From contig NZ_JAKGAO010000032.1 in the NCBI RefSeq assembly GCF_021532315.1, positions 1 to 48,823 on the forward strand: DNA of 48,823 bases. The letters are read 5' to 3'. Below, piece by piece: positions 1 to 9,155 of the stretch. Position 1 is the first letter of the stretch; each line of letters opens with the position of its first letter. A model generated the notes under the pieces. The model worked only from the letters and a program-made list of their open reading frames with translations. It ran no database searches and was not told the origin of the DNA. The stretch is from Paenibacillus tarimensis (GTDB lineage: Bacteria > Bacillota > Bacilli > Paenibacillales > Paenibacillaceae). The position numbers were made by a program, and so were the translations under genes.

Positions 1-16
1 TGTTGAAGATAAATAT

Positions 17-67
17 AGCCTGTTGAGGTTTCTCAACAGGCTGACCGCTGTCTTGGAAAGACAGCGG
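17..67 (-). terminator. Tandem hairpins downstream of the PAS kinase
   Basis: Two perfect inverted repeats lie back to back. One has 11-bp arms at 17-27 and 32-42 around a 4-base loop; the other has 10-bp arms at 45-54 and 58-67. They follow the 3' end of the minus-strand kinase. The distal one is followed on the minus strand only by a weak AT-rich tract, so termination is likely but not certain. They could also be part of a dispersed repeat at the window edge. Confidence 0.5.
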
Positions 68-135
68 CCTGCCTGATTTTGCCATTGCGGGTGAGCTTTC
101 AACGCTGCTCCTTAGATCTTAACCTTTCCGGCGGC

Positions 136-3100
136 TTAAGCTAATGTGAAGGGGACGATGAAGATGAAGGTCGAGCCGACCCCTTCCTCACTATCTGCGG
201 TTATATGCCCTTCCATCAATTCAACCAGCTTCTTGCAGATTGCGAGTCCAAGCCCGGTTCCGCCATACTTGCGGTTAAGCGAAGGATGCAGCTGGGTGAA
301 GGATTGAAACAGCAGATCCTGTTTAGCCTCCGAAATCCCTATGCCGGTATCGGTTACGCGGAACTCCAGCAGGCAGGTACGGCTGCCATTTAACGCTTTT
401 AGTGAGACATCCACGGAAACGGTGCCTTCCTCCGTGAACTTGATTGCATTGCCAATCAAATTGACGAGAATCTGGCGGAGTTTTAATTCATCTCCGATTA
501 ACAGCTCCGGTATTTCGGGGGCGATTGAGATGGACAGCACAAGGCCTTTCTCAACCGACCTGGCTGTGAACAGTTCCACAACCCCATCCAGCGTTTGCCG
601 AATGCTGAACGGCTCGGGCATTAGCTCTGCTTTACCCGCTTCCATCTTACTGAAGTCCAGAATCTCATTCAGCAGCCGCAGCAGAGCATCGTTGCTGTTC
701 CGGATAATATGGATATATTCGAGCTGCTCCCCGCTCAAGGAGGTATCGGCCAACAGGTCGGTCATGCCGATGATACCGTTCAGCGGCGTACGCAGCTCGT
801 GGCTCATAACGGCCAGGAATTCAGATTTTGCACGGTCAGCCTGTTCGGCATGCTCCTTGGCCTGAATGATCTCCTTCTCGCCGGTCTTATCCCGGAAGAC
901 AATCACGGCTCCCTTGCGTTCTCCGCGGTCAGCCAGCGGCGTCACCTCATACTCTACGAAAAAGCTGGACCCGTCCTTCCGCCAGAAGATCGCGTCGCTG
1001 CTCTCTAATGAGGTTCCAGTCTCCACAGCCTTTACCAGCGGCGATTCCCCGGGAGTATAGTGACTTCCGTCTGCATGTGTGTGCTGCAAAGTGTACAAGA
1101 TTTGTCTGTTATTCCAATCCTGTGCTTCCAGACCGAGAAGCGAGGAGGCAGCGGGATTATAGAACATTACCCTGCCGCTTGTATCTACGCCCACAATTCC
1201 CTCTGATACGGAATTGAAGATGAGCTCGCGTTCATAGCTCAGCTTCTCTACTTGCTCCAGGTAACGCTTGCGTTCTGTAATATCGACAGCGATTCCGTAG
1301 ACGCCGACAATATGGTCGTCCACAATGATGGGCACGTTGGTAATACTCGCTTCAAACTGCATTCCATCCTTGTTGGTAATGCGTATTTCGTAGGTCTGGG
1401 GCTTCCCATTCTTCACTTCCTCGAAGTGCTGAATGGTCCGATGCAAGTCGGCCGGGTCAACCAGCTGCTGAAAATGCATACCTGTTAACTGCTGCCTGGT
1501 GTATCCTGTCAGCAGCTCCATATTTACATTGCCGGAACGGAAACACCCGTCGAGATCGAGGGAGAATACGCTGGAGGGATTGTATTCAAACAGTGATTTG
1601 AACCGCTGCTCGCTCTCCTGCAGGCGCAGCTCCGCCTGGCGGCGCTCGGTAATATCACGGGAAACGGCGATAATATCCTGGAGCTGTCCGTTCTCATCCC
1701 TGGTATACCTGCTTGTCGTCTCGAACCACAGATAACTGCCATCCTTCTTCTTGAAGCGGAATATAATAGTACCGCCTGGTGCATTCTCCGGCTGGTTGTC
1801 TGCCAGGAATTCCTCGACCGAATTCCGGTCATCCGGGTGGATATACGCATACCCGCTCGTGCCGACGAGTTCCTCAGGCGTATACCCGAGCAGAGGCAAG
1901 CATGCCGGTGAAGCGTAGAGAAAGGTGACCTCATGATTGACGGCATGCCTGGAGATCATGTCCCTCGAATGGTCCTGAATCAGGCGGTAGTTGCGCTCAC
2001 TGTTCTTGAGCTGCTCTTCCATGGCTATTTGGGCCGTTATATCCTGGACCATTCCAATAATCTGAACCGGCTCGCTGTTATCGCCGTACGTAACCTCCCA
2101 TTGCGAATGGATAGTCTTGACTGACTTGTCCGGCAGTACAATCCGGTATCGCATCTGGGAGGTTTGCTCGCCTTCCAGTGTCCGTCCGATAACATGCCCG
2201 ACCTGCGGGGCATCATCCGGATGAATAGCGGCCATAAAAGAAGCATAATCTGCTTCGACCGGCTGAATCGTGTTGCCGAAGATCCGGCGCATTTCTGCCG
2301 AGAAGTACAGCTTGCCTGACAGCAGATCCCATTCCCATGAGCCAATAAGAGCAATTTGCTGAGCCTTGGCAAGTGTCTGTTCATTCTTGATCCGTGCGGT
2401 AACGTTGCGGCCGATCGCGAGGATCCGAATGACCTCGCCTGCCGGGCTGCGCATGACTTTGCAGGATGTCTCAAACCACAGATAGTGCCCGTCTTTGTGG
2501 CGCAGCCTGCGTGTGTATACGTCCGTGTCGGAGAACAGCGAGGTTTCCCGCATTTCTTTTGCATCCTCGGGATGGTAGAATTCCAGCCGGTTCCGGCCGA
2601 TAATCTCCCGGGGAGCATAACCAAGTGTTTCTTCTGTGGATGGTGAGATATACAATATCGTGCCATCCGGGCTGCTGAAAGAAATCAGATCCTGTGCATT
2701 CTTCGTGATTAGGTCATATAAATCACGGGTTTCCAGCAGCTTTTGGTCGTCTGCCTTCCGCGCGGTTGTTTCAATGAAATGGGTGACCAGGTATATTGGT
2801 ATTCCGGTATCCTCTTCGCGGATAAGCGAAGTATACAGCTCTGCAGAGATGATTTTGCCATCCTTGCGGACATAGCGTTTTTCGGTTTGCATGACGCCGT
2901 CCGGGTTGTTCAGAAGGTAGGCCATGGCTTCATGATGGTTGGTTACGCCGCGGTCCTCAGGGTAAGTAATATCTATATACGAAAGCTCTAGAAGCTCAGA
3001 CTCCGAATAGCCAAGCATCCGGCAGAAGGCGGGATTGATCATCCGCCAGCGGCCGTCTTCCGGTGTCATGACGATAATACCACCGGGCGCGTGACGATAC

Positions 3101-3144
3101 ATATATTCATAGATGGATAAGCGATCCCTCGTTTGATCCCTCAC
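136..3144 (-). CDS. Soluble multi-PAS sensor histidine kinase
   Basis: This 1002-residue protein should be a cytosolic signalling kinase. It shows about six successive PAS/PAC modules (roughly residues 10-130, 140-260, 265-380, 385-510, 515-640 and 645-765), recognisable by repeats such as [14 protein letters not shown] and GYTPEEL followed by KDG and DITERR-like PAC ends. A HisKA domain follows (about 780-845, phospho-acceptor His in [10 protein letters not shown]), then a HATPase domain (about 890-1000, with DTGIGI and GGTGLGLAI boxes). No membrane segment, signal peptide or receiver domain is visible, and no response regulator lies next to it, so it is an orphan kinase of unknown input. 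The start is the GTG at 3144, with AAGGAGGG seven bases upstream. The stacked PAS modules suggest several redox, ligand or protein inputs; this is inference. Confidence 0.9.
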   Translation of the reverse strand: MRDQTRDRLSIYEYMYRHAPGGIIVMTPEDGRWRMINPAFCRMLGYSESELLELSYIDITYPEDRGVTNHHEAMAYLLNNPDGVMQTEKRYVRKDGKIISAELYTSLIREEDTGIPIYLVTHFIETTARKADDQKLLETRDLYDLITKNAQDLISFSSPDGTILYISPSTEETLGYAPREIIGRNRLEFYHPEDAKEMRETSLFSDTDVYTRRLRHKDGHYLWFETSCKVMRSPAGEVIRILAIGRNVTARIKNEQTLAKAQQIALIGSWEWDLLSGKLYFSAEMRRIFGNTIQPVEADYASFMAAIHPDDAPQVGHVIGRTLEGEQTSQMRYRIVLPDKSVKTIHSQWEVTYGDNSEPVQIIGMVQDITAQIAMEEQLKNSERNYRLIQDHSRDMISRHAVNHEVTFLYASPACLPLLGYTPEELVGTSGYAYIHPDDRNSVEEFLADNQPENAPGGTIIFRFKKKDGSYLWFETTSRYTRDENGQLQDIIAVSRDITERRQAELRLQESEQRFKSLFEYNPSSVFSLDLDGCFRSGNVNMELLTGYTRQQLTGMHFQQLVDPADLHRTIQHFEEVKNGKPQTYEIRITNKDGMQFEASITNVPIIVDDHIVGVYGIAVDITERKRYLEQVEKLSYERELIFNSVSEGIVGVDTSGRVMFYNPAASSLLGLEAQDWNNRQILYTLQHTHADGSHYTPGESPLVKAVETGTSLESSDAIFWRKDGSSFFVEYEVTPLADRGERKGAVIVFRDKTGEKEIIQAKEHAEQADRAKSEFLAVMSHELRTPLNGIIGMTDLLADTSLSGEQLEYIHIIRNSNDALLRLLNEILDFSKMEAGKAELMPEPFSIRQTLDGVVELFTARSVEKGLVLSISIAPEIPELLIGDELKLRQILVNLIGNAIKFTEEGTVSVDVSLKALNGSRTCLLEFRVTDTGIGISEAKQDLLFQSFTQLHPSLNRKYGGTGLGLAICKKLVELMEGHITADSEEGVGSTFIFIVPFTLA

Positions 3145-3367
3145 AAAAACCCTCCTTAGGATGCGGGACTTACGATTAGTGGTGTTATTGTACTCTATAT
3201 AGTATACGGTATTTTTGAAAGTTTCCTAGTGGAGCGTGGTGAAATACGAAAGGGAATGAGCGGAAACATAAGACACCGATTTACTCGGCAAAGGGGTTAG
3301 AGCTAACCTTCCGGGACCATAATAAGCCCATGCCATAGTTCATGATTAAAGAATGAGGTGAAGCTGT

Positions 3368-4330
3368 ATGTCTTATATTCTGCTGGTCGTCGGATTTGCC
3401 CTGTTGATTAAAGGGGCGGACTGGTTTGTTGAGGGGGCATCCAGCATCGCGGCGCTGCTGCGTATATCCCCGATGCTGATCGGCCTGACCATCGTGGCAT
3501 TCGGAACAAGCTCGCCGGAAGCGACCGTCAGTATACTGGCTGCCATGAAAGGAAATGCAGATGTTGCGCTTGGCAATATCGTAGGCAGTAATATACTGAA
3601 CACGACGCTGGCTATCGGACTCACCGCATTTCTGATGCCAATGAAGGTGGAAAGTACGACAATACGCAAGGAAATACCGTTTACGGTCCTTGCAAGCGTA
3701 GCGCTGCTCGTGCTTATCAGTGATGCTGCACTGCAAGGTGCCGAAGCAGGAAACAGCTGGATAACCAGAGGGGATGGCATCATCCTGCTGCTGTTCTTCG
3801 CGATCTTCCTCTATTACATAATTGAAGCCGCGCTCAATAACAGAGAGCAGCCTAGTGAAGATTATGCAGCAGCCGGAGCCAAAGGATGGGGAAGGAACAT
3901 ATTGTTCACGCTGCTTGGACTTGCCGGCATAATTATCGGCGGTGAGCTGGTCGTTCGCAGCAGCACACAGATTGCGCTCGCGCTTGGCATGAGCGAGACG
4001 CTGGTGGGGCTGACGATCGTGGCAATCGGCACCTCGCTGCCGGAGATCGTGACCTCTGTTACAGCTGCGCTTAAGAAGAGGGGAGATATCGCTCTTGGCA
4101 ATATTGTAGGGAGCAACATTTTTAACCTGCTGTTCGTGCTGGGAACGGCATCGGTTGTTGCTCCGCTTGGTGTCGACCCGAAGATTGCTTCAGATATGCT
4201 GATCATGATTGGCTTGATGGTCGTGCTGTTCATCTTCTCCAGAACACGCTACACGATAGCACGGTCGGAGGGGATCATTCTGGCTGTCTCCTACTTGGTG
4301 TATCTTGTCTATATTATTATCCGGAATTAG
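3368..4330 (+). CDS. Calcium/sodium antiporter, CaCA family
   Basis: This 320-residue integral membrane protein resembles the YrbG-type K+-independent or K+-dependent Na+/Ca2+ exchangers. The two diagnostic alpha-repeats are clear. The N-terminal copy (about residues 40-85) has GTSSPE and GNIVGSN; the C-terminal copy (about 205-255) has GTSLPE and GNIVGSN. They form an inverted-repeat transporter with about ten membrane segments. The length is normal for the family. The ATG follows GAGGTGAAGCTGT. It is monocistronic, followed by a large nested hairpin. Substrate choice (Ca2+ or another cation) cannot be decided from sequence. Confidence 0.9.
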   Translation: MSYILLVVGFALLIKGADWFVEGASSIAALLRISPMLIGLTIVAFGTSSPEATVSILAAMKGNADVALGNIVGSNILNTTLAIGLTAFLMPMKVESTTIRKEIPFTVLASVALLVLISDAALQGAEAGNSWITRGDGIILLLFFAIFLYYIIEAALNNREQPSEDYAAAGAKGWGRNILFTLLGLAGIIIGGELVVRSSTQIALALGMSETLVGLTIVAIGTSLPEIVTSVTAALKKRGDIALGNIVGSNIFNLLFVLGTASVVAPLGVDPKIASDMLIMIGLMVVLFIFSRTRYTIARSEGIILAVSYLVYLVYIIIRN

Positions 4331-4337
4331 GGCGCAC

Positions 4338-4402
4338 GAGCGGCTGTGAATCGTCCGCAGAGGAAGACCCCTGGCTTCCTCTGCAGGCTGGAACAGCCGC
4401 TC
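4338..4402 (+). terminator. Nested hairpin terminator after the antiporter
   Basis: The outer arms are 4338-4347 and 4393-4402 (10 bp, perfect). The inner arms are 4357-4366 and 4375-4384 (10 bp, perfect). It is a very stable two-tier structure eight bases after the antiporter stop codon. There is no clear T-run, so it may act as an mRNA 3' end stabiliser as well. Confidence 0.6.
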
Positions 4403-4492
4403 TATGTGTGTCGGCCAAGATGGGATAGGTCTGATAATTGAACACTTGTATCGGAAATTTAACAGATCGTTCCCGCGGGCTGCCCCATATAA

Positions 4493-4522
4493 TTGAAAGA
4501 GGTCTTTATAATGAGATAAAAT
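4493..4522 (+). promoter_or_regulatory. SigA-type promoter of the rhamnogalacturonan locus
   Basis: TTGAAA (4493-4498) and TAAAAT (4517-4522) are separated by 18 bases. The predicted start is near 4529, which places the regulator gene GTG at 4557 on a short leader. Confidence 0.55.
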
Positions 4523-4535
4523 GAAAGCGCTTAAC
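4522..4535 (+). promoter_or_regulatory. cre site (CcpA operator)
   Basis: TGAAAGCGCTTAAC matches the Bacillus catabolite-responsive element TGWAANCGNTNWCA at 12 of 14 positions. It overlaps the -10 element and the predicted transcription start, the usual position for CcpA repression. This would silence the pectin locus when preferred sugars are present. Confidence 0.65.
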
Positions 4536-4556
4536 TCATATTAGCGGGGTGATGTC

Positions 4557-7001
4557 GTGAGGTTTAACAGGCTGCTTGTCAAGCTTCCTGAGAAAGCATG
4601 GCGCAGGCTAGGGGACAGGGGAAGCTTTTACCGCCAAAGTCTCATTCTGTTTCTGCTAATCGCTAGTATTCCAGGCTTCATAACCGGTGTCTGTATCTAT
4701 TTTTTCGCAGTAGGCGGAATGGAGCGGGATCTTAGCGATATGCACCGCAGCCAGGTGGCGGAGAGGGTACGCAATATTGATGATCAGCTTGCTTATCTTG
4801 AAATGGATTTGTCTCATTGGGCCTTCAACCCGCGCTTCGGCTCGGAGCTAAAGGAACTGGATTATGTATACAATTTTCTGGAAACCTATGACATTACAAA
4901 GACGCTGGTTGTCGTCAATGGCTCCCATCCGCTGATCGATAATGTCGAGCTGTTCATTGACCGTGAAGAGCCGGTGCTGTTCAAGCCTGGCTATTATAAG
5001 ATGGCGGATCCGGAAGCTATTCAGATGTACCGGAATTTGCTGGCGGACCGAAGAAGCATCTACTGGACGGGCCGCGCGGTAGAGGAGGGATCAGCTCGCA
5101 GCTGGACTAGTAATGGGGGTAAGAGCAATGTGGAAGCTATGCACCCCGAGGACGCCGACGCACTCGGAATGGATGAACTGTCACGTGAGACGGCAGCTGT
5201 CCGAGATGGAGCAGAGGATGATTCTATAAGGCTGGTCCACCGTATTCCGGGTGAAAGCCCGTCTCCGTTCGGTGTGCTAGTGGTGACGGTGAAGCAGGAC
5301 AGGCTGGCTAATCTGCTGAAGACGATGACCCCCTACAACGAAGGAGCAACCTTCCTGCTCGATGGCAGCGGACAATATATTATTTCGGACAAGTCGGAGG
5401 GAAGGGAGCTTCAGGCTCGCCTGCGTGAAGAGGTACTGAAGCGTAAGGAGAAGGCAGGTACATTCTTATGGGAGGAAAGCGCGGTAACCTATTCGGTCTC
5501 CTACGGGCCCATCAGGCGGGTGGAAGCGGAGTGGACTTACATTTCAGCTGCGCCCGTGACAGCGATAACGTCGCCTGTCGTAACCCTATCCAATATTATC
5601 CTTCTTATAAGTACAACCGGCCTGCTGCTTGCGCTTCTGCTCTCCTGGCTTGCCTCGCGGCGGATATACTCGCCTGTTGAGAGGCTTATCAGGCGGTTTG
5701 ACGGTGAATCGGGACGGCCGCCGAGAGGAATAAACGAATTTCAATATATTGAGAGTCAATGGAGCCAAGCCGCCTCGGTCAGGCGGGATCTGGAGAACCG
5801 TCTGACCGACCAGCTGCCAAGCCTGCGGACCGGCTTTCTCTTCCAGCTCATGCAGGGTCACCTGTACACGCATTCCGAAGAACATCTGCGGGAGCGAATG
5901 AAGCGGTACGGCTGGGAAACGGGAGGCAGCAGGTTCTATATCCTTCATTTTCAGCTGACGGGCTGGGAGCAGGAAGGACGGTTCACCTATGGGGATGAAA
6001 GCCTGCTGACGTTTGCGGCGGCCAACATTATGGAAGAGCTGGCAGCGGCCCGGCTTGATCAGTATAATGTGCTCAATTTCCATGACCTGTCAGTCGCTTT
6101 GTTCGTCATATTACCTGCGAATCAAGAGGGCTCCGAGCTGCTCAGTGAGCTTGCCGGAGAGGTAACCTCTGCTGTGAACCGGCTGCTGCGCGTCCAGGTG
6201 GCAGCCGCCCTCAGCCGGCCGGTAAACGATGTAAGCCGCGTAACGGAAGCCTACATGGAGATTGAGCGTGCTGCGGGCTTCCGCCGTCTTATCGGACGCA
6301 ACCAGCTGCTTAATATGCAGGACCCCGGCGTCTATGATTTGCCCGATGGCGGTGCAGAGTATCCGTTCGGCACCGAGCTGGAGCTGGTACAGGCCATGCG
6401 CCGGGGCAAGCGTGAGGAAGCGGAGGCGGCTGCCGGACGTTTTCTTGAAGAAGCCGTTAAGGCGTGCCGGACGGAGACGGAGCTGCAGCAGACCATGCTG
6501 CAGCTGCTGGGCAGCATTCGCCACATGATGCTGGAAACGGGCGTTAACCCCCTGCGCCTGTCAGGGGGAGCTAATCTGTTCGGCAGGCTGTCCCAGCTGC
6601 GTGATCCGCAGCGGATGCTGAAGCTGCTGAAGGAAAAGGCGATTCTGCCGTTTTTGTCCGAGCGCGAGGCCCTGGCGGGTGTTGAGCTCAGACGGCTGGT
6701 GGAGCAGACCATTGATTACATTCAAAAGCACTATGGCGAGGATATCTCGCTTGAAGGCTGCGCCGATCTGGCCGGAACCAGCTCTTACACGCTGAGCAAG
6801 CTGTTCAAGCAGGTTACCGGTACCAATTTTATTGATTACGTCACCGAGCTTCGCATTAACCGGGCTAAGGAGCTTCTGCGAACCACAGACATGAGGGTGG
6901 CAGAGGTGGCGGAGGCGGTCGGCTATCAGCAGCGATATTTTAACCGGATCTTCAAGAAGCACTCGGGTGTTACGCCCACCCAGTACCGGGAGAAGGCTTG
7001 A
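4557..7001 (+). CDS. Membrane-anchored AraC-family regulator (YesS-like)
   Basis: This 814-residue transcription regulator has a sensor half and a DNA-binding half. A membrane segment lies at about 28-51, an extracytoplasmic domain of about 290 residues (Cache-like by layout) follows, then a second membrane segment at about 343-366, a cytoplasmic linker, and an AraC/XylS double helix-turn-helix at about 715-814 (GCADLAGTSSYTLSKLFKQ and VAEAVGYQQRYFNRIFKK). The layout matches YesS of Bacillus subtilis (761 residues), which activates rhamnogalacturonan genes. Its position immediately upstream of the LplB/LplC-type permeases supports the same role here, sensing a pectin fragment outside or through the importer. 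The start is a GTG with GGGGTGAT upstream. Transcription is probably under CcpA control through the overlapping cre site. Confidence 0.88.
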   Translation: MRFNRLLVKLPEKAWRRLGDRGSFYRQSLILFLLIASIPGFITGVCIYFFAVGGMERDLSDMHRSQVAERVRNIDDQLAYLEMDLSHWAFNPRFGSELKELDYVYNFLETYDITKTLVVVNGSHPLIDNVELFIDREEPVLFKPGYYKMADPEAIQMYRNLLADRRSIYWTGRAVEEGSARSWTSNGGKSNVEAMHPEDADALGMDELSRETAAVRDGAEDDSIRLVHRIPGESPSPFGVLVVTVKQDRLANLLKTMTPYNEGATFLLDGSGQYIISDKSEGRELQARLREEVLKRKEKAGTFLWEESAVTYSVSYGPIRRVEAEWTYISAAPVTAITSPVVTLSNIILLISTTGLLLALLLSWLASRRIYSPVERLIRRFDGESGRPPRGINEFQYIESQWSQAASVRRDLENRLTDQLPSLRTGFLFQLMQGHLYTHSEEHLRERMKRYGWETGGSRFYILHFQLTGWEQEGRFTYGDESLLTFAAANIMEELAAARLDQYNVLNFHDLSVALFVILPANQEGSELLSELAGEVTSAVNRLLRVQVAAALSRPVNDVSRVTEAYMEIERAAGFRRLIGRNQLLNMQDPGVYDLPDGGAEYPFGTELELVQAMRRGKREEAEAAAGRFLEEAVKACRTETELQQTMLQLLGSIRHMMLETGVNPLRLSGGANLFGRLSQLRDPQRMLKLLKEKAILPFLSEREALAGVELRRLVEQTIDYIQKHYGEDISLEGCADLAGTSSYTLSKLFKQVTGTNFIDYVTELRINRAKELLRTTDMRVAEVAEAVGYQQRYFNRIFKKHSGVTPTQYREKA

Positions 7002-7037
7002 CAGGCAACAAAGTACATGGCTGCAAAAGAGTACCAC

Positions 7038-7080
7038 TGCGAGCGGAAAAACCGTTACTTCATAAGGATTTCCGCTTGCA
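7038..7080 (+). promoter_or_regulatory. Hairpin between the regulator and the importer genes
   Basis: Inverted arms of 12 bases (7038-7049 and 7069-7080, one G-U pair) surround a 19-base loop. No T-run follows. It sits just upstream of a candidate promoter, so it could end the regulator transcript or serve as an operator. Confidence 0.45.
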
Positions 7081-7091
7081 AAAATGTTGAA

Positions 7092-7121
7092 TTGTAAGCC
7101 TTTACATTTTCCTTGCATAAT
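7092..7121 (+). promoter_or_regulatory. Candidate promoter of the importer operon
   Basis: TTGTAA (7092-7097) and CATAAT (7116-7121) are separated by 18 bases, about 80 bases before the first permease ATG. The -35 is weak, as expected for an AraC-activated promoter. Confidence 0.4.
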
Positions 7122-7200
7122 CGGGTCAAGGAACAGCTGGATGGAAGGTGCCGGGAAATTCCGGGCTTCCAACTACATTCCAAACCGAAAGGATGAGCCG

Positions 7201-8178
7201 ATGAAAACAACGACGCTGCCTGCCGAACCCGTTATTGCCGCTGGCCGTTCGGACCCGGTGCCTGGGAAGAAGAAAAGGGGTTTAGCCGGCAGGCTTAAGA
7301 AGGACAGATGGCTGTATGTGCTTTTGCTGCCCGGGCTGCTTTACTTTCTTGTATTCAAATATTTACCCATGTGGGGGGTGCTGATTTCCTTCCAGAATTA
7401 TCAGCCGTTCACGGGGTTTTGGAACAGCGAGTGGGTCGGCTTCGAGCACTTCCGTACCTTCTTCTCCAATCCGGATTTTGGGAGACTGCTGCGCAATACC
7501 TTTATTCTGGCGGTCTATGACCTGGTCTTCTTCTTCCCGGCTCCTATCATCATCGCCCTGCTGCTTAATGAGATCCGGGTGGGGATTTTCAAGCGTGTTG
7601 TTCAGACGATGGTCTATGTGCCCCATTTTATCTCCATGGTGATTGTGGCCAGCATGACTTATGTGTTTCTGACTACACAAGGAGGCGTGATCTACGAGCT
7701 GGTTGTTCAATTGACGGGAGCCAAAATTAATTTTCTGTCCGATCCGGACTGGTTCCGGCCGCTGATTATCCTGCAAATCATGTGGAAGGAGACGGGCTGG
7801 GGCACCATTATATTCCTTGCGGCACTGGCCTCGGTTGATATGGAGCAGTATGAAGCGGCGGTTGTGGATGGCGCGAACCGCTTTCAGCGGCTCTGGCATA
7901 TCACCCTTCCGGCAATCAGCGGGGTGATCGTGATTTTGTTAATTCTGCGGCTCGGGAACTTCCTCGATAACGGCTTTGAGCAGATCTTCCTGATGACCAA
8001 CTCGCTTAACCGCACCGTTGCGGATGTGTTCGATACGTATGTCTATTTTGTCGGCATCACCCAGGGGGCTTTCAGCTACAGTACGGCGATCGGGCTGTTC
8101 AAGTCAGTGGTCGGCATCATATTAATCTTCGGCAGCAACTGGCTGGCCAAGCGCTTCGGCAAGGAAGGGCTCTATTAA
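7201..8178 (+). CDS. ABC sugar permease, LplB type
   Basis: This 325-residue inner-membrane permease belongs to the carbohydrate ABC importer class (binding-protein-dependent transport inner membrane component). It has six predicted membrane helices and the cytoplasmic EAA loop (YEAAVVDGANRFQRLWHITL) that contacts the ATPase. I chose the ATG at 7201, which has AAAGGATGAG upstream; a longer in-frame start at 7084 overlaps the promoter region and has no ribosome site. With the next two genes it forms a three-part importer like LplABC/YtcP, for rhamnogalacturonan oligosaccharides by context. No ATPase is encoded here, as usual for this family, which borrows a shared MsmX-type ATPase. Confidence 0.9.
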   Translation: MKTTTLPAEPVIAAGRSDPVPGKKKRGLAGRLKKDRWLYVLLLPGLLYFLVFKYLPMWGVLISFQNYQPFTGFWNSEWVGFEHFRTFFSNPDFGRLLRNTFILAVYDLVFFFPAPIIIALLLNEIRVGIFKRVVQTMVYVPHFISMVIVASMTYVFLTTQGGVIYELVVQLTGAKINFLSDPDWFRPLIILQIMWKETGWGTIIFLAALASVDMEQYEAAVVDGANRFQRLWHITLPAISGVIVILLILRLGNFLDNGFEQIFLMTNSLNRTVADVFDTYVYFVGITQGAFSYSTAIGLFKSVVGIILIFGSNWLAKRFGKEGLY

Positions 8179-8199
8179 TGGGAAAGGGGGCGTCTGCTC

Positions 8200-9084
8200 A
8201 TGGGAAGCAAGCATGATTCACTCGGGGAAAAATTATTCGACGGTATGAATTATCTGTTCCTGGCGGCCTTGGCACTGATTACCGTACTGCCGTTCATCTA
8301 CATTATCGCCGGCTCGTTCGCCACGGAAGCGGAGCTGTCCGAGCGGTCCTTCTTCCTCATCCCCCGTGACTATTCGCTCAGTGCGTATCATTATATATTC
8401 TCATCCGAGACGATCTTCCGGGGGATGGGGGTATCAATCTTCATTACAGCAGTCGGCACGCTGGTCAATCTCGCATTCACGCTGACGATGGCTTACTCCC
8501 TGTCGCGGCGGGAGCTGCTTGGCAGGCGGCTGATTATGAACCTGGTCATCTTCTCCATGCTGTTCAGCGGAGGGATGATTCCGACCTATCTTGTTGTGAA
8601 GGAGCTTGGTCTGCTCGACAGCTATGCCGCTGTTATACTGCCGGGCGCGATCAGCGCTTTCAACCTGATTATTATCCGCAACTTCTTCCAGGAGCTTCCC
8701 GCTGGACTGGAGGAGTCGGCCCGGATCGATGGCTGCACCGATCTCGGCGTGCTGTGGCGCATCGTGCTGCCGCTCTCCAAACCGATTATCGCCACCTTCG
8801 GGCTGTTCTACGCGGTCGGTCACTGGAATAACTTCTTCTCTGCTCTGCTCTACCTCAATGATCATACGATGTGGCCGCTGCAGGTGCTGCTCAGGGAAAT
8901 CGTCATGCTCTCGCAGATGGCTATAGGCGATGTAGGCAGCATGGACCCGAACTATGTGAAGCCGCCTGAGCAGTCGGTCAAAATGGCCGTAATTGTAGTA
9001 GGTACCATACCGATTCTGCTGGTTTATCCGTTCCTGCAGAAGCATTTTGCCAAAGGTATGCTGCTGGGCTCCATTAAGGGGTAA
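8200..9084 (+). CDS. ABC sugar permease, LplC/YtcP type
   Basis: This 294-residue permease is the partner of the upstream one. Six membrane helices and the EAA loop (EESARIDGCTDLGVLWRIVLPL) are visible, and the C-terminal GMLLGSIKG is typical of this subfamily. It begins 21 bases after the previous stop with an AAAGGGGGC ribosome site, so it is in the same operon. The expected partners are the upstream permease, the lipoprotein downstream and a shared ATPase encoded elsewhere. Confidence 0.9.
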   Translation: MGSKHDSLGEKLFDGMNYLFLAALALITVLPFIYIIAGSFATEAELSERSFFLIPRDYSLSAYHYIFSSETIFRGMGVSIFITAVGTLVNLAFTLTMAYSLSRRELLGRRLIMNLVIFSMLFSGGMIPTYLVVKELGLLDSYAAVILPGAISAFNLIIIRNFFQELPAGLEESARIDGCTDLGVLWRIVLPLSKPIIATFGLFYAVGHWNNFFSALLYLNDHTMWPLQVLLREIVMLSQMAIGDVGSMDPNYVKPPEQSVKMAVIVVGTIPILLVYPFLQKHFAKGMLLGSIKG

Positions 9085-9155
9085 CAGCTGTTCATTCCGT
9101 ATAAAGCTAGCTGGTCACCGGCCTTGGGCCGTAAAACATCCGAGGAGGAAGATTC

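Noticed and set aside
7084-7200. N-terminal extension of the LplB-type permease
   Set aside because: No ribosome site, and it crosses the candidate promoter; the ATG at 7201 has a good site and family-like length.
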